Source: Gymnogyps californianus
Lineage: Eukaryota > Chordata > Aves > Accipitriformes > Cathartidae
NCBI RefSeq assembly: GCF_018139145.2
Contig: NC_059477.1
Location: 30,545,502-30,609,501 of the forward strand
Reading direction: 5' to 3'
DNA length: 64,000 bases
In this document: positions 12,813-25,179 of the stretch, piece by piece
Layout of the letters: every line of letters begins with the position of its first letter
Position numbering within the stretch: position 1 is the stretch's first letter
The notes under the pieces: model-generated
Told to the model about the DNA's origin: nothing
Database searches by the model: none
The model's input: the letters and a program-made list of their open reading frames with translations, nothing else
Position numbers and translations under genes: made by a program

Positions 12813-15246
12813 GCATCTTTTAACTTTACAGTTATCTGCAGTGTTTTCTAGACTGGAAAATTTCGAGATTTTTCTAGGATGGGAAAGGCCACTACTTGAT
12901 GTATGGAAATGAAACAGGCTTTGCATCTTGATTTATTCCTAATCTTATTATTGTGTGACAGGATCAGTTATCTCTCAAGGGGTGGTATTAATTAATGTTT
13001 ACAAAATATTTGCAGCTCTTAGGGAAAAATGTATCACAGAACTGTGTTATTACTTGAGCTATTTATTAGATGGCACCCGAGATGTGAAACCTCCTGCTTG
13101 TAACTGTCTGTGACCGTGTTTCAGTGTACGTTGTGAGCTTTCAAACTCCTTTTGGAAAAGCTTGTCTTTTAAAACCTTATTATTTTTCTTTTTTTTTCCC
13201 CCCTTAAAGTGGGAGGGAATCACAGATGATCTTTCACATGATTCTTCCAACACTCAGTCATTCATCAGCAGAGACTTAAAGATAATAAACTTTTTTGTTT
13301 CAGGCAATTACTTAATCTCGACAAACTCCTGTGTTAAGCAGGGCTATTAACTGAGCAGGCCATAAATCAGCGTGTTGCCAGGTGGGTGAGTCTCCTGAAC
13401 TGCAATCACTCTTCAGGACCTTCCAGAGACCCCTTACAGTCTTAAGCACCCTCATTACACAAGCAGCATGCTAACAACCAGCACTTTGCATGAGCTGCCT
13501 GGAGAATCCGCTGCAAACTGCACTGAGACCATTTTTAACACCAGTCGGAAAATTTTCATACCAAGGCAGGATGATACATGGGAGTTATTAGCCTGCACCA
13601 AAACCACAGCTGGGTAAAACAGATAACTTCCTCACCCCTCTCCTTGTCAGACCTTCTGCTTAGTTAAGAGCAGTAGGCTGTCTTATGCTTGGTTAAAAGC
13701 CAGCTCATGCAGTATCCTCTTAGTCTTTATGGACGAGGAGTGCTTTGGGGACTGATGTCCTGAAGCATGAAAGCTCCCAAAACTCTTCTTTGAAGGCTAC
13801 CAAGATGCTTATCACCTGGGTATAAGTGCAAGAAAAAAATACCCAGCCCTGCGATTTTATCATGACTAGTAGGAAGCAGACATCTTTCCTTCCATTTCTA
13901 GAAAGAAGTTTGGTCAAAACGCACAGCAGACTCTGCACGGGGTTTTTCCAGACTTGATTTGTTCAATTTTACAAATAATATAAGCTGACCTTTCATAAGA
14001 AGGGGAAATTTTTCAAGCCATTGCCTATAGGAACAGTTTGATTTCAGTTTGTTTTAGTGCCTGGAGGAGCATATGCATAAAGAAAGCAAACTCACTCCTG
14101 TGGTTTGGACTGGAGAGGCTAGAAATGCCAGCGCTCCATTTGAAGCACAGCCTTGTCCTGAAAGATTGAGAAAGTCTTTGTAGCGCAAGGGGGTATGGGT
14201 GTCCCCGCGATGGCAGCAGGCAGCCCTGCAACGGGGGAGACCGTTCAGGTAGGTCTGTGCTCAGGGCGGGCTGGCGTGCCCTTTCTTGTTGGCACTGGCA
14301 CCTGAGCTTTCATGGGATTTAGGCATCTGCTTGGGAGTTTTTCTTCTGCAAGGCAGCTTTCCAGCTCCTGCAAGTTGTGCTGGCTCCTTGAGCAGACGAC
14401 TTATGGTGCACTACCTGATGGATTTGGGGAAATGTATTTAGTTCGCAATGGCCAGTCAGCGCAGCTACTCCATACATGTAGTTTGGCCAACACTAGAAGC
14501 AGCCGTGCCCCCGAGGACCAGCACCTGGGAAGCTGGGCTGTGAGCATGAAGCTCACCCAGCTGAGCACCACCCCTTGCGAAGGGGTAAGTTATTTTTCAG
14601 CGGGATGCACTCCTCAGTCCAGTCAGCCCTGCAGCCACACAAAAACAGCCTGGCCACCATAACGGAGAGTGCCATGACATGGGACAAGTGGCCAAGGGAA
14701 GTCAGGACTTCTGCTTTCAGTGGCAGCCTGGGCTGGAAGTCATTGCTGAACAGCAGCCTAAGGGCCTTTGCTCATTCGTGCACCAGCGATCTCATGGTAA
14801 ACTGGTTCAGGGAGTTGATCCAGCCAAAACCCCATGCAATAAAATTTTAGGTGATTAGTTTTCAACTGGATGAACTCCCTAAGCTGGCTCAGTGTGTGAT
14901 TGCGTGAGTGCCAGTGCCACCTCCGGGGAGGGGTGTGAATGTGTGGCTGGGGGTGTGAGGCAGGGTCAATTTAAATGCTAAAAGACATCCCCATCTTTAG
15001 ACCTGCTCCTAGAGATGCAGCTTCGGATGACGCTCCTCAATAACGTTTTATTTGCCTGAGTGGAAGGCACACGGTCAGGGCTCTGCTAGGTTTGCTGTCG
15101 GATGAGAAGTGTCGTTGCAGAGAGCACTGCGTGATAGCGGATGCGCTCTCCCTTCTTTTTCATTCACTAGTTTTGCCCTTTGGTGCTTAAGCAGTCTCAT
15201 TGTCTCCAATCTGAGGCTGCTGAACTTCCCCATCCCTCCAGCAGAT

Positions 15247-15293
15247 CCAGCGGAGATCCTCGGATCATCCATCTCACCAGCGGAGATCCTCGG
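15247..15293. repeat. Tandem duplication, 30-bp period
   Basis: CCAGCGGAGATCCTCGG occurs at 15247-15263 and again, identical, at 15277-15293, with similar spacer sequence. It is a recent-looking local duplication. Confidence 0.9.
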
Positions 15294-16505
15294 CTTGGTC
15301 ATGTCGGATGCAACTGAGGGCATCAGTGTCCTCTGGTGCTCCTGCTGCCTCCTGGTCATAAATGCCAGTTAGTGCTTTCTCCCATAATGCCTCCATCTAA
15401 CAGCAAATTACAATTTAGCCTTGTATTATAGGCGATCTGAAGCAGTTGCACTTTTGAGAGCCAAGGAAAAGTTTGCTCAGTTGTAAAATCAAGCTCCAGG
15501 AGCAGCTGAGTGGTATTGAGCAGCACATTCAGCTGCCTATGGACTCACACTCCGGTTCTCTGCTCCCCAGGGTCCCTGCCACAGGAGGCAGGACCTCTGT
15601 CAGGACCTCATTTGCACGTGCATCAAATGCATTTCTCTCTCCTTGGGGTACCCAGAAAAAGAAACATCTTGAGGACTTGGGGGGTCTTTCATAGCCAGGT
15701 ATTGGAGACCGCGGGAGAAAGGCAGGGGATATTGGGGAATACCCCGGCCACTCAGCAGCCGGCTGAGGTTCACACAATTGCTTTTCACCGGCTGTTTCAG
15801 GCAATGTGGCTCCCACTGTGAAATGAGCTTTAATGTGAAATACACAGGGGAATGAAAGAGTTTGCCATTCATTGGCCTGGTCACAGACCAGTCAGTGGCA
15901 AATCCCCTTGGCCCGGTTTTTTTGGAAGTTGCTGCATCAGCTGGAGGTGCAGGCAGTTGCTGAATCCAGGATGCTACTGGCTTCCCAGGAAGCAGGATGA
16001 TAACAACTTGGAGAAAACTTCTCCCCTTAAACCTGTAGGCATTTTTTCTTCCGTGAACGTGTCTTTCTTGAGGGATCCGTAAGTTTGCATAGATGTTTTT
16101 GACATACCGATTTTTCCCCTACTGCCCGTCCAGGCAGGCACAGGCTGAACCACCATCTGGTCTGCCCCCACCTCCCTGCCTGCCCCTCGCGCGCCGGGAT
16201 TTCTTCCTCGCTGGTTGGGATTTTTTTTTTGTTGTTGTTGTTCTTTTTCTTCTTTCCATTCTCTGGCAGCAGCTGTTGGGAGAACAAGCCCCAAGATCCA
16301 TCTGGCCCTTCGAGCTTATTGGGCTGTGTCTTTTCTCGACAAAGCAGCAGTGGCCGCACTTTCATACAAGAGTTACATTATATAACAGCAACTTGCTTGA
16401 AAAGCAAACTGCCTTTTATTCGCTTGTGCTGCCTTTCTCCCTTTAGAATTGCAGCCACGGCCGAACCACAATGTAGCCTCAGATCTGAGTCAGTCTAGAG
16501 GGTTG

Positions 16506-16561
16506 CTTTTCTCTTTTTCTTTTTTTCTCCCCCCCCCCCTTTTTTTTTCTTTCCCTCCTCT
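16506..16561 (+). repeat. Uninterrupted 56-nt polypyrimidine tract
   Basis: Every base from 16506 to 16561 is C or T, with an 11-base C run (16529-16539) between T-rich arms in an approximate mirror arrangement. Tracts like this can adopt triplex or unusual DNA structure. It could also be read as part of a decayed low-complexity region. Confidence 0.9.
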
Positions 16562-16679
16562 GCTTTCTGGAGGAGTTGGCACAATCCTGTGTTATTAGGA
16601 CATAAGCCAGCTTGTTCTAGTGGAATTTCCTGTCTGATTTTAATTTCCCCCTCATTTTTTTTCCCCCCCTCAAAGTGAG

Positions 16680-16965
16680 ACAGAAAAGCTTTTTAATTGC
16701 ACTGCCGTAGGTTGGCCTTTCGGGATATTATTATTCTTATTAAGTACTTCCTGTTGGGAGGCGGCACAGGAGTAGAAGTAACAAGGATCTCGGTGCAGTC
16801 AGGGCTTGTGGCCTCTTTGTTTGTTAATAACTGTCAGATTGGCAGCGTCCTCAAAATACATCTTGGCCTGACAGCCTGGCAATTAAGTGATTTTCAAGAC
16901 TCTCAACATTTGCAGCTCAAGACCGGTGGAATTAATAAGCTGCATTAGGCCTTTTGATTTTGTTT
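16680..16965. promoter_or_regulatory. Candidate conserved enhancer
   Basis: Repeat-free block with TTTTTAATTGCACTGCCG, GATATTATTATTCTTATTAA, a forkhead-like TTTGTTTGTTAATAACTG, GGCAATTAAGTGATTTTC and GGAATTAATAAGCTGCATT. This density of mixed TAAT and forkhead-type sites is typical of developmental enhancers in GLI-family introns. No functional or alignment data are available. Confidence 0.4.
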
Positions 16966-19900
16966 TCTGCCATTCGGTAGTCACAGCTCCTCGTCCATCT
17001 AATAAAAAGCTGGCACCGGTGGGAAAGTCTCGCTCTGGAAGTCCTCGAGCATGGAGGTAGAAACTCCTGATCAGGTGTGGTGGGGCAGACTGGCACGTCC
17101 CAAATGGGATTTGCATCCTGTTGTCCATCTCCATCCCAACCTCAGTGGCTTACGTTTCAGCAGGCTTGCCATGTCTGCATAGCGTCTAGTGATGAGCCTG
17201 GGATGCTTCTGGCCGTTGAAGCAGAGGGGCCTTGACAGCAACCCTGTGCAGTGCAGTGCAGCTCAGAGACTGAAACCTGGGTGACTTCTCCGGCAGCAGC
17301 GTGTGAGTAGAGCGGGTTGCCATGTGCCTTCGCACTGCTGATGTTTCAAATTTCATTGTGTCCCAAAGAAGAATTCAACGCTTACTTAGCAGAAAAAGGC
17401 AATTTTATTTTCTTTTTAATTTCCCAGGAAGGAAAAATTCTCAGCAATCTCTTTCAGAAACTTCCCATGTTGGCAGATATTGTTGTAATAAAGTCAAGGC
17501 GTTTCAAGTTCATCACTCGCACGTTCTTCTTGTAGTCTAAAATATAATAGATCGTAAACCATCTTGATCTCTTCTGTGCTGCTTTTGACAGCAGCTGCAG
17601 GTTCCTGGAAAAGGTTTTCTGATGGAACACTGTTCTGCCTTAAACCTTCCCCCAACTCAGGCTATTTAGGACTGAAGATGATGGCTGGTGGCAGCAAGGC
17701 TGATCAAGAGACTTTTCTAATTATTGCTCTTTGGAAAGCCATCAGAGCTTCAGTGTTCAGGCACCCCGCTGCAGGACTTCCTCATGCTTGTGGGGTTCCC
17801 CCCGGCTGCAGGAGAGCTCTGCTTTCATGTTATTTACCCTTCCCAGAGGTATAAAAAAATAATGATTTGTCACCTTAAGGCTACCACATATCAGTAACCT
17901 GAAGACCCCAGGAATTCTTGTGGAATAATAAATAATGCATTGCCTTTATTCACAGATGCCCCCCTGAATGTCTGAAAATACTTCTATAGACGTGAATATG
18001 TTCATCCTCCCAACACCATTTTGAAGTTTTTGAAAGTTTTGGGTACAACCTGTTTTACAAGAGCAAAGCCAGAACTTTCCATGCAGGTTGTCTGCAGGCT
18101 TCAGAAAATTCCTGTTTTCTCACCAAGAAGCAAAGTGCCTCATTTTCGGTCACACCTGAAGCGCGCTGCAAAGCCAGCTACTGCATGGGAGTGCATTGCA
18201 GGGTTTCCTGGTGTCCTTGTGTCCCTGCCGGTAGCAGCTGGGCTGTCCCCACCGGGACAGCTGTCCCCAGCCCTTTGGTGGCTGAGGCAGAAAGCCCCTC
18301 ATGCAGCATTTTGGAGATGGTAGATAGCAACTGAGGTATTTCAGGGTTTGATTTCTTAATGACTTTGATTTCTACGTTCCTGTAGAAAATGTCAATGAAC
18401 TCTTAAATTTTTAATCTAAATTTTCCATGTAGAGGGAAAGGCCATTTTTAGTCTCACTGTAATTGTTCTGGCTCTTTTGCCCAGGAAAAGACTGACAGGT
18501 TTAATGCCCTTAACAAAGCTCAGGCGGCGCACAGGAGCGAGCTGAGGAGAGCTGCTGGGAGCTTCAGGACGGGTTAGACATCGAGATGAACAAGAATATC
18601 CTACTTCCATTAGGGCCTGAGTTCATTTAAGTGTGCCGCCTCCTTCTTGGGGTGGGGAGGAAATTTATGGGCTAATTCCTTCAGTATTGCCTCGAGTTGG
18701 CCATGGGGCCGCAGGGGGAGCTCACTGATCTAATCTCACCCCCATCCCAGCTGCAAGAGCCAGCTCGCTCCGCAGATGCCTGCCTGCCTGCCCCGCTTTT
18801 GGACACAGCCTGTGGCTCAGCAGCGCTGCCCGAATGCAAAAACAGTGGCCGGGCTGAAACGTGTTCCCTGGCTGCATGGCCACCAGCACCATGTTTCTGC
18901 CTGCCATGTGCTCGCGGTGCCCATGTCCAGGGTGGGGGCTGTGTAATGGCAGCCCTCAGCATCTTCAAAAGACCGTTTCTTTGTTCTTCCACCTGAGCTG
19001 AAGCAGTAGAATAAACTTTGTAAGAGGATAAACTCCTCTGGGCCATCCCCAAAAGGATGGATGGTTGTTGTGATGGCTCCCAAGGAGGTTTCCTGTGGGA
19101 TGCTGGAGAGGGGCAGCCTTGCATTTACAGTGTCTGATGGAGATGGTTGCTGTGTCTCATGGCCTTTATAATGGCTTTTACTATGCAAGTAACCCCAGGA
19201 ATGGTCTTTATTCTGCGTAAAGTAAGTATCGCATCCCCATGGGCATCCAAAGTCTGCGTCCCCACAGGGAGCTGAGCGGCCACGCGTGCAGTCTCGGTGC
19301 TGGCTGGCAGGGAAACAAACAGCTCCGGGGTCTTTCCGTGGTGGTGGGGTGCGTGCAGGGGGCTCCAGAAGTATTGCTGGAGAAGAGGCAAGTGGAGAGA
19401 GAAGTCTTCTTGGTCTTGTCCTCTGCTCCTCACTGCACCTCAGTTTCTCCAAGTGTGAAGTCATGCTGACTCTGTCCTGCACGTGCTTTGAGGTGTCAGT
19501 CCAATAATGCTTGTTTTGAGGCTTTTTTGGGTGATTTTATAGCTGAAGGGCAACGCATTTTTTATTATTTCTTGTTTACTTTTCACATATCTGCATCCCA
19601 GCAAGGCCCTTTCTCCTTCCAACACTCCTACAAGGTATTTACCGTTACCTGAGCCGTTTGTCCAACAGAAGTTAGTTATGTGCTCTTTATTGCTTACCTG
19701 AATGGGAAGCCTGCCTTGCTGTACCCAACCCACGGTTAAAATAAGCACGTTGCCTTCTCCAGCATCCTGACACGCATTGTCTGAAAAAAGTAGTTTTGTA
19801 AATCAGGCTACCACCATCTTTTTTCATTAGGTATGTTAGAAGAAGAGAAAACTGGTTCTGCGTCCCTCCGGATGGAAACTGCTGCCTGGATGTGTTTCAA

Positions 19901-20211
19901 AATGTCCTGTAATACTCGGGGAGGGAGAGGGGTCTCCCGTAGGTGAGCTGGTGGGAGCCTGCCTCCCATTTATCCTTGCTATAATGTTTGTAGTGGGCCA
20001 CAATGAATATTTACTATTATTTTACCTGTGTAGTTCCTCTTTTATTTTTGTCAAAGCCACTGAGCAGGTAATAAAACAACGTAATAATTAACCAATAATA
20101 ATTGAAGTATGCTGTATGAAAACCAAACCAAATGCCAACAAGCCAAACAAAAGAAAAGCACGCATGGTGCAGCCCTGTTTATAGTGCTGTCTGCTGGAAT
20201 CATTATACACG

Positions 20212-20372
20212 ATATAATAATACTGAGCACTTAATTACCACATCATTTTTAAAGTGCTGTATAAACATTAACCAAACCTCTGAGGTAGGGAGGTATTATT
20301 ATCTCCATTTTAAAGAAGGGAAATTCTGACAAAGCGAGGTTAGTCGGTAATTTAGTGTCGTGAAGCCAGGCA
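20212..20372 (-). mobile_element. MIR SINE fragment, antisense
   Basis: The clearest SINE in the window. ATAATACTGAGCACTTAATT, AAAGTGCTGTATAAACATTA, CCTCTGAGGTAGGGAGGTAT and TATTATCTCCATTTTAAAGA follow, in order, the antisense MIR consensus, and GGGAAATTCTGACAAAGCGA corresponds to its GAGGAAACTGAGGCACAGAG. It is about 160 nt and clearly diverged, so old. Confidence 0.85.
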
Positions 20373-20749
20373 GCTGGCGGGGCAGGAGATGAGGTTGCGG
20401 CTCCACGGCCGGTCCGCCGTGATTTTGGAGACAGAAAAGCGGAGCTGCTGAAGCACCTGAGATGGCTTTTTGTGGAACGCACGGCGCTGCCATTTGGGGA
20501 AGGCAGATACTCCCCCAGACACCTCTCTCCGCTTAGAAAATATGCAGATTGGTGTAATTAGCAACCACATAATTATCCCTTTTTGAGGTAGGCACACAGT
20601 TGGTGTATTTCGCAAAATATCCAAACAACATTAAAGTGAACCTCGCAAAGGGGGGCTCATGGGGGCCAAGAGGTAGCTACTGTAGCCTGGTGTGTCTGCT
20701 ATCCCTCCTCCCCATATCGATCTGAGCGGTGGTTCTGGGAATGGCTTTC

Positions 20750-20950
20750 CCTGCAAAGCCCTTAATATTCTGTGTGGTGATACATGACTTCATCCAAGGA
20801 GAATCCCACAGGCGCATCAGCGTGATTTGCTCTGTCATGTTTCTGTGACCCAATTTTCCCGGTTCTTTGTCTCAGACCTTCCCTGACCCCAGGCCTATTA
20901 TCTCTTCCAATAATTCACCCAGGCCATTATTAATGGTGCATTAACTTTGG
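20750..20950. promoter_or_regulatory. Candidate conserved non-coding element
   Basis: Includes CCCTTAATATTCTGTGTGG, CCAATAATTCACCCAGGCC and ATTATTAATGGTGCATTAAC. It is repeat-free with clustered ATTA cores. Confidence 0.3.
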
Positions 20951-22050
20951 CTGCGCTTTCAGTGAAGATGTTTTTCTTGTGCTCATTCATTCGCTCAACT
21001 CACTTAAACAGCGAGATCATTATTCTGGGGACGTCACACAAACACAAAAACATCTCCCTTGCCGACACCTACAGCCCTGCAGCACTTTGCTGGAGGGGCG
21101 GCCATCCAAATACAACACTGAAACGCCAGGAGGGACTATCAAAGGCAGTCAAGTAGTCACACACACACTCAGTCGCCCGGGGCTGGGTTTGCCTCCCCTG
21201 CTCACACTCCGAGGCTGTCCGGGGATGCTCTGAAGCCCACCAAGCCCAGGGGAGCTCTGGCATGAGGAAAATCATTGCAGGAAGGCTAGGTAGCAAAGCA
21301 CAAGCCCCTCTTTGCTGTTTCAAAAGAAACCTGATGTTTGCCACCACAGTCATTGGATGCCAAAATGCGCCCCTTTAAAAAGTATGCTGTGGATGAGTAA
21401 AATTGGGAATTTAAAAAGTGTAACAAGAAAATGAATGCCACCTACAATTTATTTCTCACTTCATGCTTTGGGCTTCTCTGGGTGATGACTGAGTGAAGAA
21501 CACTTCATCTTTGTGGTATCTTTAACCTTGTACTTGGGAAGAGAGTGAGATTTGGACATCAAGGAGAAAATGTAGGCAGCGAGAAGGGCCTTTGCTCTGG
21601 AGCTGGGGAAAACTAGCAAAAGCCTCCTCTCATGTCTTAGAGGTTTCCACGTAGTGTCTAGTGCAGACAGCAGTTATTTTCCTATTATACTTTTCAAAGA
21701 AGCTGGACCTGGAAAAACAAACAGCAGAAGCTGTTGCAAGCTGCCATGTCACAGCAAGCAGCGTCCCACCACCCCCAGTAACAGGGATGTGGCCCATGAC
21801 AGCATAGCGCTGCTGCTGCAAAAGCACTCGTGGACACTCACCAGCATCTTCTGGGACATCCCCTTCCCATTTTTTTTCTGTCAGCTGCTTGTGCACAGCT
21901 GCTAATGACACCGCGGTGACAGGAGCATGTGAGCTGTTGTCTGGAGAAGTTTTTCTCCCACTAATCCAAACCCCGGGGCTCTGAAGCCTTTTAGAGATAA
22001 AGTTGCAGTTGCTGCCTGCTGTGGTTGAGGTTCGCTGGGGAACCTGCTGT

Positions 22051-22120
22051 TGTTTGACTGTGTAGTCTTGGGCAAGTTATTTTATGTTACCCTGTTTCAG
22101 CCCCTCTTGAGTGAAAAAAA
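22051..22120 (+). mobile_element. MIR SINE fragment
   Basis: TGTGTAGTCTTGGGCAAGTT, ATTTTATGTTACCCTGTTTC and AGCCCC match the MIR TGTGACCTTGGGCAAGTTAC / TTAACCTCTCTGTGCCTCAG region in order. Confidence 0.65.
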
Positions 22121-22259
22121 GGGCTGTGTTTCAAATACATGTTGGCTTCTCTTCCTAAGGAGATGTGAAGCTTTGTTAGTCTTTGCAAGGTAGCTTGTGA
22201 TCCCTTTGTGAAAGTTGTGTCCCATGCATCACTAAAACCCTAGGAAATCAAGCCAAAAG

Positions 22260-22460
22260 GGATCTCAAGAAGTCAGTATTTGGTTTTCCTCTTTTATAAA
22301 ATGTCAATTTTTTTATGCGTGATTTTGCAGATTTTTTGAGAAAAGCACTACAGGTACTTAATTACCCAGACAGCAATCTTTTACTTTTTTTCCTCGACAA
22401 ATGAATTTCCCTGTCGATTGCAAAATATTTATGCTCTATTTCTGATGGCAAAGAAGCCCA
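22260..22460. promoter_or_regulatory. Candidate conserved non-coding element
   Basis: AT-rich block with TTTTATGCGTGATTTTGCAG, GGTACTTAATTACCCAG, GTCGATTGCAAAATATTTAT. No repeat or coding potential is evident. Confidence 0.3.
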
Positions 22461-22528
22461 TTCACAGCCTGGACTGCTTGTTCCCACAGAAGACTATTGG
22501 ACATCCATAGGAAAACTGCTTTTTTTTA

Positions 22529-22548
22529 GCCCACCTGGTGGCCTCATG
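22529..22548 (-). promoter_or_regulatory. CTCF-like motif (weak)
   Basis: The minus strand reads GAGGCCACCAGGTGGGCTAA, close to the 5' and central part of the CTCF consensus (GGCCACCAGGGGGCGC) but diverged at its 3' end. A motif match only. Confidence 0.25.
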
Positions 22549-23639
22549 TGTGCTTTAGATAAAGCAGTGGGAGCCTGGTACATATCGGATGGTACAGAGG
22601 GTGTGGGGGGTGCTTCTCGGCGTGTCTCCCTAGCCAGTCTTGCTGCAGCACCCCAGTTGTAACTGGGAACAGAAAACGTCCTTTAAGTGCTTTCCCAAGG
22701 GCTTTCCAAATTGTTTTCGTCAAAGCGAACTGCAAATGAAACCCGATGCAGTGGTGTGAGGTCTGATTTCTTTTCTTCTGATGCTTTTTTCTTTTTTTTA
22801 GCGATCACATATGTAGGCTGAAGTATTTGGAATAGAAAAAGCTTATTTGACCCTTCCTAATTCTCCTTTTTGGGCTGAAAAAGAAGTGCTGCTGTGAGTG
22901 ATGTCAAAACGACTCCTTTGCTTGCTATACAAACCCGTACGTGCAGTCTGTGTTTCTCTTGAAGCACAGGTTTATCTGTGGAGATAATCAAAAGCCTGCA
23001 TCATCCTCAAAAAATGCCTGTTTCTGATGCCTCCCTCTCCGATTCCTGGGATTTTCAGCAAAGGGACATCCCCTTTAAACCTGCGTTTCTGCTTCATATC
23101 TTTTCTCTTTGAAGCCAGAGGGTTGGCTGGCCTTTGAATAGGCAAGGATGAGAATACAGCAGTGGGAGGTCCGTGTCTTGCTCATAAACCTTGGCCAGAA
23201 AATCAGCTCCGACAAGTGGGGACAGGTAGCAGCGTCTTTCCTCTTATCAAACAGCGCGGCGGAGCAGACACATTCCTGCACAAGCAGCGGCTGGGTGGAA
23301 GGTGGGGCCTCCCGAATGCGCCTTGCTGCTCTGCCGCTGTGCTTCACCCTGGGAGCTGCGTGCCAGGGACTTGATGAAGACCCGTGTTATTTCTGTACGG
23401 AACACCCTGTTTTCCCATCGTCCCTGCCCCTTGGGTGCTGCTTTGATTCATTCTTTGGTTTTCTCTTTCTTCCGCAGAAGCCAGAGAAAATGTTTATCTG
23501 TTGTTCCAGTGCTAGGGGACTTTGGAGGTGCCATGTCGTGCCTTCACACCCCAGCGTATTGTACCGCATGGCTTGGCATGGCCCAACTTTTTCTTGGGGG
23601 AAAGGTTTCCCCAGGCCTCCTGCTAAAACTTTCCTCCCT

Positions 23640-23890
23640 CTGTGCAAAGCAATCGTCATTAGTGCTAATTGGGCAGGTTTGGGGTTAAATCTGCAAAGAT
23701 TGCTTGGGTTTGGTAAATCCTCTGCCACCGCAAAGCAGATAATGCTAAATAAAAGATTGCCTTGATTAGATTAAAGTTGGCAAATTCATTGCCCTAATCA
23801 TCATACTGCCCTTCCCGTGGCTATTCAGGAATACATCACCATGACTTACTTGAAGTAATTGAATATAATTGTCTTTTTAACTCGTATGTG
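23640..23890. promoter_or_regulatory. Candidate conserved enhancer
   Basis: Contains GCAATCGTCATTAGTGCTAA, GATAATGCTAAATAAAAGAT, TGCCTTGATTAGATTAAAG, CATTGCCCTAATCATCATAC and AGTAATTGAATATAATTGTC. At least eight TAAT/ATTA-type cores sit in 250 nt with no repeat. Position and texture suggest a developmental enhancer; conservation is untested. Confidence 0.4.
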
Positions 23891-24479
23891 TAAAACATCC
23901 ATCTTTGTTAGCGGCGTGTGTTGCTGTCCTGCTGCCAGCTCGCCGTCCTCTTTGGGAGGGATGGGAACAAGAAGCAGAGCTGGGCTGACGTTTATGAATT
24001 GGTAGTTGATTGCCTATAAAACCATTCATTATTTCTGACCAAGCACCTGGAAGAGAATAAAAAGGAACAGCACCAGCCACTGGAGCCCGTAGGCTTGGCT
24101 GGTGCTCCCAGGCAGGGGAGAAGAGGGGAAGCCCTGAAGGGGGACGTTGCAAAGGGACGTCACCAAAAACAACCCTTCCCTTCGCCCTCGGTGGCAGCAA
24201 AGCACAGAGCACGTGGCGGGGTTGGAAATGAGAGCGGCAGAGTGAAACAGGCACCCAAGGCAGAGGCATTGCTGACCCTCCAATGGTCCAAATAGGTTGA
24301 AATGCTAAAAACAAACCAACGGTGCCAGTGGGAGGGAGGAAGTTCATGGACATTTTTCTCCCGTTAATAATCAGAGGTGTGAGGAGGGAGAAATTCTCTT
24401 CACATGTCATTTTTCTACCAACAGATAGCTAGGAAAGGAGGCCAGGCAGCAAACACCCTGTGTTTTCTTTTTCCCAGCT

Positions 24480-24720
24480 CTCCTGAGTTACAGGGAAGGA
24501 CTCTTTTAGCACAACAATTTCCAATATTACCTCAGCAATCAATCATTTAGAAATGCACAGTTACAAAATAAAACATAACTGGCCTGGGTTTTAAAAGATT
24601 CAGATTGACCTGTTCTTAATGGTTTTATCATTTTTAGTGAATTAAACTGGTCCAGGGAATGGGCCCAGGGATTAGGATATGACTCTCCATATTATTAAAA
24701 CACTACCACAATGGCCAACA
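24480..24720. promoter_or_regulatory. Candidate conserved non-coding element
   Basis: AT-rich, repeat-free block including CAATATTACCTCAGCAATCA, ATCATTTAGAAATGC, GAATTAAACTGG and CCATATTATTAAAACAC. Confidence 0.3.
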
Positions 24721-25122
24721 CAGTTTCAACCCATGTCAGCTCACACTTTCCTACAGTTTGCGGGTTAACCCAGCCCTGAACCTGCCCATTACAGCCAGAA
24801 TGGCCACCCTGTTTTGGGAGGTTACAAAACTTTGCCTATAGGGATGCCACCAGCTGGGCTGTGTAGGTTGGCCCGAGGACCACAGAAGAGTCCCTGCTCC
24901 TTTGGGTTTATTTGTATGTCATAAATACTGGGTGAGTGCTGCAGGAAGCCCAGCCTAGGGGCTGAGGCTGGAAGATATGTTTGTGTTGTCTGGCATCAGA
25001 TGTCTGTGCAGGGACAGTTGATTTTGTGACCATGCTTGGTATGTGATGATGTAAAACCTCCTTGCCCCACTCCCTCTGGTCCCCACAATAGCCATGGGTT
25101 GTGGCTGTAGCTGTGGCCAGGG

Positions 25123-25179
25123 GACAGCAATGTCCCCAGGGAGGAGGACAGCAGCGTCCCCAGGGAGGAGGACAGCAGC
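25123..25179. repeat. Tandem repeat, 24-bp unit, about 2.4 copies
   Basis: Unit GACAGCAATGTCCCCAGGG + AGGAG at 25123-25146, a second copy with one-base changes at 25147-25170, and a partial third copy at 25171-25179. Confidence 0.92.

Noticed and set aside
18817..19482. 221-codon open frame on the minus strand, the longest in the window
   Set aside because: No recognisable domain, biased toward low-information residues. It lies inside a GLI2 intron in CpG-containing GC-rich sequence where long chance frames are expected.
23148..23765. 205-codon open frame on the plus strand
   Set aside because: Composition is not protein-like and its 3' part overlaps a TAAT-rich non-coding block. No known homologue comes to mind.
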